Position numbers and translations under genes: made by a program. 64,000 nt of DNA. It comes from Nocardia pseudobrasiliensis NBRC 108224 (GTDB taxonomy: Bacteria; Actinomycetota; Actinomycetes; Mycobacteriales; Mycobacteriaceae). This document shows, piece after piece, positions 59,126 to 64,000 of the stretch; position 1 is the first letter of the stretch, and each line of letters starts with the position of its first letter. The stretch lies in contig NZ_BDBS01000030.1 of the NCBI RefSeq assembly GCF_001613105.1, positions 1-64,000 on the forward strand. Direction: 5' to 3'. The notes under the pieces are model-generated. The model saw only the letters and a program-made list of their open reading frames with translations. It ran no database searches and was not told where the DNA came from.

Positions 59126-60091
59126 ATGAGCTCACCCGCCGCCGGTCCGCTGCTGCTGCTCGACGGGGCCAGTCTGTGGTTCCGGGCCTTCCACGCCATC
59201 CCGGAGAAGATCACCGCGCCCGACGGCCGTCCGGTCAACGCGCTGCGCGGTTTCACCGATATGGTCGCGGCGCTGGTCAAACAGCATGCACCCAGCCGGT
59301 TGGTGGTGTGCCTGGATCTGGATTGGCGGCCGAGTTTCCGGGTGGCGCTGGTGCCGTCGTACAAGGCACATAGGCTCGACGAATCCGTCGACGCCGAACC
59401 CGGCGCGGAGGTCGTGCCCGATACGCTGACCCCGCAGGTGGACATGATCCTCGAGGTGCTCGAGGCGGCCGGGATCGCCACGGCCGGTTCGGCGGGGTTG
59501 GAGGCCGACGATGTGATCGGTACCCTCGCCACCCGCGAGCGCACCGACGAGGTGATCGTGGTCAGCGGCGATCGCGATCTGCTGCAGCTGGTGCGCGATG
59601 AACCCACACCGCCCGTGCGGGTGTTCTACGTGGGTCGCGGCCTGGCCAAGGCCGAACTGTGGGGCCCCGCCGAGGTATCCGCGAAATACGGTGTGCCGCA
59701 AGATAATGCGGGCCTCGCCTACGCCGATATGGCGACCCTGCGCGGCGATGCCTCCGACGGTCTGCCCGGCGTCCCCGGTATCGGCGACAAATCCGCCGCC
59801 ACCCTGATCTCGCGCTTCGGCAGTCTGGACGCGCTCGTCGCGGCCGCGCACGATCCCGACTCCGATATGGCCCGCGGCGTACGCGCGAAACTCGCCGCGG
59901 CCGACGAGTATCTGAAGGCCGCCGCCCCGGTCGTCCAGGTCGTCCGGGACGCGCCGATCGACTACTCGCGGCCCGATCTGCTGCCGACCAGCCCGGTCGA
60001 CCCGGACCGCCTGCACGCGCTCGCCGCCGCCTACAACGCGGAGAGTCCGGTCAAACGTCTCGTCACCGCGCTGGCCACTCGCTCGGCCTGA
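59126..60091 (+). CDS. 5'-3' exonuclease (PolI 5'-nuclease domain, standalone)
   Basis: This 321-aa FEN-like nuclease processes flap or RNA-primer structures during replication and repair. Metal-binding acidic clusters are visible: LLLLDGASLWFRAFHA, CLDLDWRPSFR, GLEADDVIGTLA, VSGDRDLLQLV and the helix-hairpin-helix GVPGIGDKSAATLI. It matches Rv2090. ATG 59126 is preceded by TAGCGT at 8 nt. It converges on the DUF4333 gene across a strong stem-loop. Confidence 0.93.
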   Translation: MSSPAAGPLLLLDGASLWFRAFHAIPEKITAPDGRPVNALRGFTDMVAALVKQHAPSRLVVCLDLDWRPSFRVALVPSYKAHRLDESVDAEPGAEVVPDTLTPQVDMILEVLEAAGIATAGSAGLEADDVIGTLATRERTDEVIVVSGDRDLLQLVRDEPTPPVRVFYVGRGLAKAELWGPAEVSAKYGVPQDNAGLAYADMATLRGDASDGLPGVPGIGDKSAATLISRFGSLDALVAAAHDPDSDMARGVRAKLAAADEYLKAAAPVVQVVRDAPIDYSRPDLLPTSPVDPDRLHALAAAYNAESPVKRLVTALATRSA

Positions 60092-60096
60092 ACGGC

Positions 60097-60134
60097 GTCG
60101 GCGCGGCGTCGCGGGGAGGCGACGCCACGCCGAC
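60097..60134. terminator. Strong stem-loop between convergent genes
   Basis: A 16-bp stem (GTCGGCGCGGCGTCGC paired with GCGACGCCACGCCGAC, one non-Watson-Crick position) with a 6-nt loop lies 5 bp after the exonuclease stop and 35 bp from the opposing gene's stop. It lacks a T tract, as is common for actinobacterial terminators. It can work in both directions. Confidence 0.7.
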
Positions 60135-60169
60135 GGTGAGCGGTGGCTGCGAAAACGCGAGGGCGAGGC

Positions 60170-60850
60170 TCAGTTCGGGCGGCCCACCTCATAGGTGCCG
60201 TCGTCCTTGGTGATCTTGACGGTGACCTTCTTGGCCTCGCCGCCGACCTTGAGCGTGCAGTCGAAGGACTTGCCGACCTCGACCTTCTGGCCGGAGGGGC
60301 AGTTGACGTCCTGGACGTCGTCGATGCCGTAGGAATCCTTGAGGACCTTCTGCACACCGTCCTGCACGGCCTTGTTGTCGAGTTTGTCGCTGCCCAGCAG
60401 GACCACGGCGAGCACCACCGCGACCACGATCACCACGACCGCGGCTCCCAGACCGATGAACAGGCCCTTCTTCGACTTCTTGGGCGGGTTCGCCTGAATC
60501 TGCTGCTGCTGATCCCAGGGCTGCTGCGGCTGACCCCACTGCTGCTGGGGTTGACCCCATTGCTGCTGTTGCGGTTGGCCCCACTGCTGCTGAGTCGGCT
60601 CCCAGCCCGGCTGCCCCTGCGGCGGCGGCTGCTGCGGCCACGACGGCTGGCTCTGCCCCCACTGCGGCTGCGGCGCGGGAGTCCAGCCCTGCTGCTGCGG
60701 CTGACCCCACTGCTGCTGTGGCGGCTGTCCCCACTGCTGGGTGGGGCCGGCCGATCCGGGGGGCTGCTGCCCACTCCACTGCTGTGTCGGATCGTTGTTG
60801 CGTCCCTCCCCTGGACCAGGGGTGTCGTTCGGTCCGTACGGGCCGCTCAT
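60170..60850 (-). CDS. DUF4333 membrane protein with WGQPQQQ repeats
   Basis: This 226-aa protein has three parts. Residues 1-120 are Gln/Pro/Trp-rich with repeated WGQPQQQ-like units. Next comes one transmembrane helix (about 130-152, preceded by KKSKKG). The C-terminal extracytoplasmic DUF4333 domain has two cysteines (DVNCPSGQ, FDCTLKV). The repeat part would face the cytoplasm. It corresponds to Rv2091c in the conserved helY neighbourhood. The start has GGAGG upstream. The function is unknown. Confidence 0.88.
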   Translation of the reverse strand: MSGPYGPNDTPGPGEGRNNDPTQQWSGQQPPGSAGPTQQWGQPPQQQWGQPQQQGWTPAPQPQWGQSQPSWPQQPPPQGQPGWEPTQQQWGQPQQQQWGQPQQQWGQPQQPWDQQQQIQANPPKKSKKGLFIGLGAAVVVIVVAVVLAVVLLGSDKLDNKAVQDGVQKVLKDSYGIDDVQDVNCPSGQKVEVGKSFDCTLKVGGEAKKVTVKITKDDGTYEVGRPN

Positions 60851-60989
60851 TGCCTGCCTCCACTCGCGCTCGTCCTACACACTCTCGCCCCCGACGGGTG
60901 CGGGTGCACCGGTCCCGCACCACATCGGTACACGAAAGCATCCAATCACAGACGCTTGCACTGTGTTCGCATTGGCGGCGTTCGGGACA

Positions 60990-63683
60990 TCAGGCCGCGT
61001 CCACCGCCACGACACCGCGGCGAATCGCGCGTACCGCCTTGGCCGCGGTAGCGGCGATCTCGGTGTCGTCGGCGGTTTCGTGGATCTGGTCGAGCAGGTC
61101 GATCACCTGCCGACACCAGCGCACGAAGTCACCCGCCGACAGCGGCGCGCTCTGTTCCCCGCTGGCCAGCAGCGAATCGGCGAGACTGTCACCGCGGGCC
61201 CACTTGTGCACCCCTGTAATGAATCCCAGATCTGGTTCGCGGGTCGGCGGCAGTCTGTGCCGTGCCTCGTCGGTGCGCAGCTGGCTCCAGACCCCGACGG
61301 TCGCGCCGACGGCCCGGCGGATCGGCGCGGTCGGCCCGGCCGGTCCCAGGAAGCCGCCGGACTCCTGCCGCGACTCGTAGACCAGGATCGATACCACCGC
61401 GGCCAGTTCGGCCGGACCCAATCCGCGCCACAGCCCCTGCCGAAGGCATTCGGCCACAACGAGATCGGCCTCGGTGTAGATGCGCGCCAGGCGACGCCCG
61501 TCCGCGGTGACCTCGCCGTTGTCGACGTAGCCGCGTTCGGCCAGCAGTCCGACGATCCGGTCGAAGGTGCGGGCCAGCGAATTCGTCGTGGCCGCCACCT
61601 TCTGCCGCATCGACTCGGTTTCGCGTTCGAGGCGGTTGTAGCGCTCGCCGAGGCGGGCCAGTTGTTCGCGATCGGGGCGGGTGTGTGCCGGATGTGATCG
61701 CATGGCGCGACGCAGATTCAGCAGTTCGCGATCGTCGGCGGCATTGGCGCGCGACCCGCGGCGCTGGCGTCCGGGTGCGCTGATGTCGGTGCTGCGCAGC
61801 GCCGAGGCCAGATCGCGGCGAATGCGCGCGGTGCGGTGATCGACGTGGCGGGGCAGGCGCATGCGGCCCAACGGCTGTGCCGGAGTGGGGAAGTCGGCCG
61901 CCGAGACGCGTCCGGCCCATTTGTCCTCGGTGAGAACCAGTGGGCGCGGATCGCCCGGTGTCGCATCGGGTTCCAGGATCACGGCCAGGCCCTGCCGTCG
62001 CCCGCTCGGAATCGCCACCACATCTCCGCGACGCAGCGCGGTCAGCGAGGCCACGGCCGCGCCGCGGCGATCGGCCCGGCCCTGGCGTTCGAGATCGCGT
62101 TCGCGCTGTTTGATCCGCTCGCGCAGCGACAGATATTCCAGGAAACTCTCATCGCCGATCTGCGCGCGCAGTTTGCGCAGCGCGCCCTCGTTGCGTTCGA
62201 TGCCCCGGACCAGACCGACAACCGACCGGTCGGCCTGAAACTGTGCGAAGGACCGTTCGAGCAGCGCCCGCGACTCCTCCGAACCCATCCGATCGATGAG
62301 GTTGATCGACATGTTGTAGCCGGGTCGAAACGAGCTGCGCAGCGGATAGGTGCGGGTGGAGGCGAGTCCGGCCACCGCGCTGGTGTCGACGTCGGGCGTC
62401 CACACCACCACGGCATGCCCCTCGATATCGATCCCGCGCCGCCCGGCGCGCCCGGTCAGCTGCGTGTACTCACCCGGGGTGAGCTCGGCGTGCGCCTCGC
62501 CGTTGAATTTGACCAGTCGCTCGAGCACCACGGTGCGCGCGGGCATATTGATGCCCAGAGCCAATGTCTCCGTGGCGAATACGGCCCGCACCAGCCCGTG
62601 CACGAACAGCTCCTCGACCGCGTGCCGGAAGGCGGGCAACATGCCCGCGTGGTGGGCGGCCAGACCGCGATGCAGCGCGTCGCGCCACTCCCAGTAGCCC
62701 AGCACCTCGAGATCGGCGCGCGGCAGATCCCCGGTGTGCTTGGTGATGATCCGCTCGATCTCGTCGTAGTCCTCGGGGCGGCTCAGATCCAGCCGCGAGC
62801 GAGCGCACTGGGCCAGCGCGCCGTCGCAGCCCGCGCGGCTGAAGATGAAGGTGATCGCCGGGAGCAGACCCTCCTTGTCGAGCAGGGCCAGCATCTCCGG
62901 GCGCGGAATGCCGCGGTGATCGCGACGGGGGCCGCCGCGCCCGCGCGGGCCGCCCCAGCCGTTCATCCGGTCGGCGGATTCGCGATGTTTGATGTAGCGC
63001 ACCAACTCCTCGTCGACCAGGATCTTCTGATCGTTGGAATTGGCGTCGAACAGGTCGAACATCCGCCGGCCCACCAGCACGTGCTGCCACAGCGGCACCG
63101 GCCGGGTCTCGTCGACGACGACCGCGGTATCGCCGCGCACGGTCTCCATCCAGGCGCCGAACTCCTCGGCATTGCTGACCGTCGCCGACAGGCTCACCAA
63201 CCGCACATCCGGCGGCAGATGCAGGATGACCTCCTCCCACACCGCGCCGCGGAACCGGTCGGCCAGATAGTGCACCTCGTCCATGACGACGTACGAAAGC
63301 CCCTGCAGCGCATCCGAACCCGCGTACAACATATTGCGCAGCACCTCGGTGGTCATGACCACCACCGAGGCCTCCGGATTCAGCGACTGATCCCCCGTCA
63401 GCAAACCCACCGCGCCGCGCCCGTAGCGCTCGACCAGATCGGCGTACTTCTGATTCGACAGCGCCTTGATCGGGGTGGTGTAGAAACATTTCCCGCCCGC
63501 GGCCAGCGCGAGGTGCACGGCGAACTCACCGACGACGGTCTTACCCGCGCCGGTCGGCGCGCAGACCAGCACGCTGTGTCCGCCCTGCAGCGCCTCGCAC
63601 GACTGCTGCTGGAATGGATCGAGGGAGAAACTCAGTTCCGCGGCGAATGCCGCGAGTTCGCCGGAAAGCGACCGATATGCCAC
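60990..63683 (-). CDS. helY: Ski2/Mtr4-like DEAD/DEAH-box RNA helicase HelY
   Basis: This 897-aa ATP-dependent helicase has Walker A in CAPTGAGKTV (residues 42-50), the DEVH box in YVVMDEVHYLADRF, motif III SLSATVSNAEEF and motif VI LTGRAGRRGIDIEGH. A long Ski2-type C-terminal region follows (DSH-type end GDFVRWCRQVIDLLDQI). It probably acts in RNA turnover or remodelling. It starts 3 bp after the tatC stop, so it is translated from the tat operon message. It corresponds to Rv2092c. Confidence 0.95.
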   Translation of the reverse strand: MAYRSLSGELAAFAAELSFSLDPFQQQSCEALQGGHSVLVCAPTGAGKTVVGEFAVHLALAAGGKCFYTTPIKALSNQKYADLVERYGRGAVGLLTGDQSLNPEASVVVMTTEVLRNMLYAGSDALQGLSYVVMDEVHYLADRFRGAVWEEVILHLPPDVRLVSLSATVSNAEEFGAWMETVRGDTAVVVDETRPVPLWQHVLVGRRMFDLFDANSNDQKILVDEELVRYIKHRESADRMNGWGGPRGRGGPRRDHRGIPRPEMLALLDKEGLLPAITFIFSRAGCDGALAQCARSRLDLSRPEDYDEIERIITKHTGDLPRADLEVLGYWEWRDALHRGLAAHHAGMLPAFRHAVEELFVHGLVRAVFATETLALGINMPARTVVLERLVKFNGEAHAELTPGEYTQLTGRAGRRGIDIEGHAVVVWTPDVDTSAVAGLASTRTYPLRSSFRPGYNMSINLIDRMGSEESRALLERSFAQFQADRSVVGLVRGIERNEGALRKLRAQIGDESFLEYLSLRERIKQRERDLERQGRADRRGAAVASLTALRRGDVVAIPSGRRQGLAVILEPDATPGDPRPLVLTEDKWAGRVSAADFPTPAQPLGRMRLPRHVDHRTARIRRDLASALRSTDISAPGRQRRGSRANAADDRELLNLRRAMRSHPAHTRPDREQLARLGERYNRLERETESMRQKVAATTNSLARTFDRIVGLLAERGYVDNGEVTADGRRLARIYTEADLVVAECLRQGLWRGLGPAELAAVVSILVYESRQESGGFLGPAGPTAPIRRAVGATVGVWSQLRTDEARHRLPPTREPDLGFITGVHKWARGDSLADSLLASGEQSAPLSAGDFVRWCRQVIDLLDQIHETADDTEIAATAAKAVRAIRRGVVAVDAA

Positions 63684-63686
63684 TCC

Positions 63687-64000
63687 TCAGAGCGTATCGG
63701 AGTAGTCCGACACCGGGCGCGCTGATTTCTCCGGCGCGCTGAGCGACTCGGCCGATCCGATCGACTGCGCCGGGCCCACGGGCTCGACCGCGCCGACACC
63801 GCCGGACCCGCCGAGCGGCGAGGCCTGGTCGTCGCTGAGCGCACCCCAGTCGTCCCCGCGCCGTGCGCGGCGACGGTCGTTGAGCCGGGCGATCTGCACC
63901 GCGATCTCGAACAACACCGTCAGCGCCCCCGCCAAGGCCAGCATCGAGAAGGGATCCTGCGGGGTGACGATCGCCGCGAAGACGAACAGGCCGAAGACCA
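63687..64000 (-). CDS. tatC: Sec-independent protein translocase TatC, C-terminal end (5' part outside window)
   Basis: The reading frame enters from the right edge and its visible 104 residues begin VFGLFVFAAIVTPQDPFSM. This is the conserved last part of TatC (AVITPTQDPFSM in homologues), followed by the final membrane helix LALAGALTVLFEIAVQIA. TatC is the substrate receptor of the twin-arginine export channel. A polar tail of about 60 residues (DRRRARRGDDWG onward) is longer than in most TatC proteins and is typical of actinobacteria. helY follows after 3 bp. Confidence 0.92.
   Translation of the reverse strand, partial: VFGLFVFAAIVTPQDPFSMLALAGALTVLFEIAVQIARLNDRRRARRGDDWGALSDDQASPLGGSGGVGAVEPVGPAQSIGSAESLSAPEKSARPVSDYSDTL

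Noticed and set aside
61836..63725. 629-codon plus-strand frame opposite helY
   Set aside because: Antisense shadow; helY has all helicase motifs in the other strand.

Overview
The window is GC-rich DNA (roughly two-thirds G+C) from a mycolic-acid actinomycete. It is most likely a Nocardia or a close relative. Evidence for this is the PPE/EspG type VII secretion genes, an F420-type reductase repertoire, TANNNT leaderless promoters, and a gene order that (from memory) follows the Mycobacterium tuberculosis Rv2051c-Rv2093c segment: lnt, fxsA, cobN, cobG, cobH, cobIJ, cobK, cobL, Rv2073c, Rv2074, pepE, Rv2090, Rv2091c, helY, tatC. The genus is inference. No rRNA, tRNA or CRISPR array was seen.

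Layout. 1-9584 (minus): the first 3194 codons of a giant non-ribosomal peptide synthetase, C-A-T-C-A-T-C-A-T, running off the left edge. The first A domain carries a serine-type code. 9947-13816: lnt, a YtcJ-like amidohydrolase and fxsA. 13902-17380: a NarL/DesK-type two-component pair, a TSUP permease and a TetR regulator. 17515-20506: the TldD/TldE protease pair. 20599-22469: a small unknown gene and an F420-type reductase whose overlapping stop codons are split by an intact IS630-family element. 22562-27763: a TetR regulator, a type VII secretion cassette (136-aa protein, 863-aa PPE-like proline-rich protein, EspG) and a membrane-anchored unknown. 27810-32322: a tartrate/acid-sugar locus (GntR, an enolase-superfamily enzyme, a DctA-like symporter, D-tartrate dehydratase). 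32433-37769: an HtrA-like protease, an XRE repressor/methionine aminopeptidase pair with twin operators, an epoxide-hydrolase-like enzyme with HxlR, glyoxalase with PadR, and a PPOX reductase. 37785-40890: a MarR-controlled drug exporter fused to a surface-type domain.

41136-56707 is the cobalamin region: cobN under a B12 riboswitch, cobG, cobH, a cobIJ fusion, cobK and cobL. It is interrupted by a dimethylargininase/Lrp pair, small membrane proteins, a PadR gene and two paralogous secreted proteins. cobM is not present where M. tuberculosis has it. 56746-64000: an F420 PPOX reductase, a lipoprotein, pepE, a 5'-3' exonuclease, a DUF4333 membrane protein, helY and the 3' end of tatC.

Most transcription units pair a local regulator with a divergent target, and the intergenic palindromes are clear enough to propose operators. 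Many housekeeping genes start 6-9 nt after a TANNNT box, as expected for leaderless mRNAs. Long open frames opposite the NRPS, cobN, helY and the exporter are GC-driven shadows and are not annotated.
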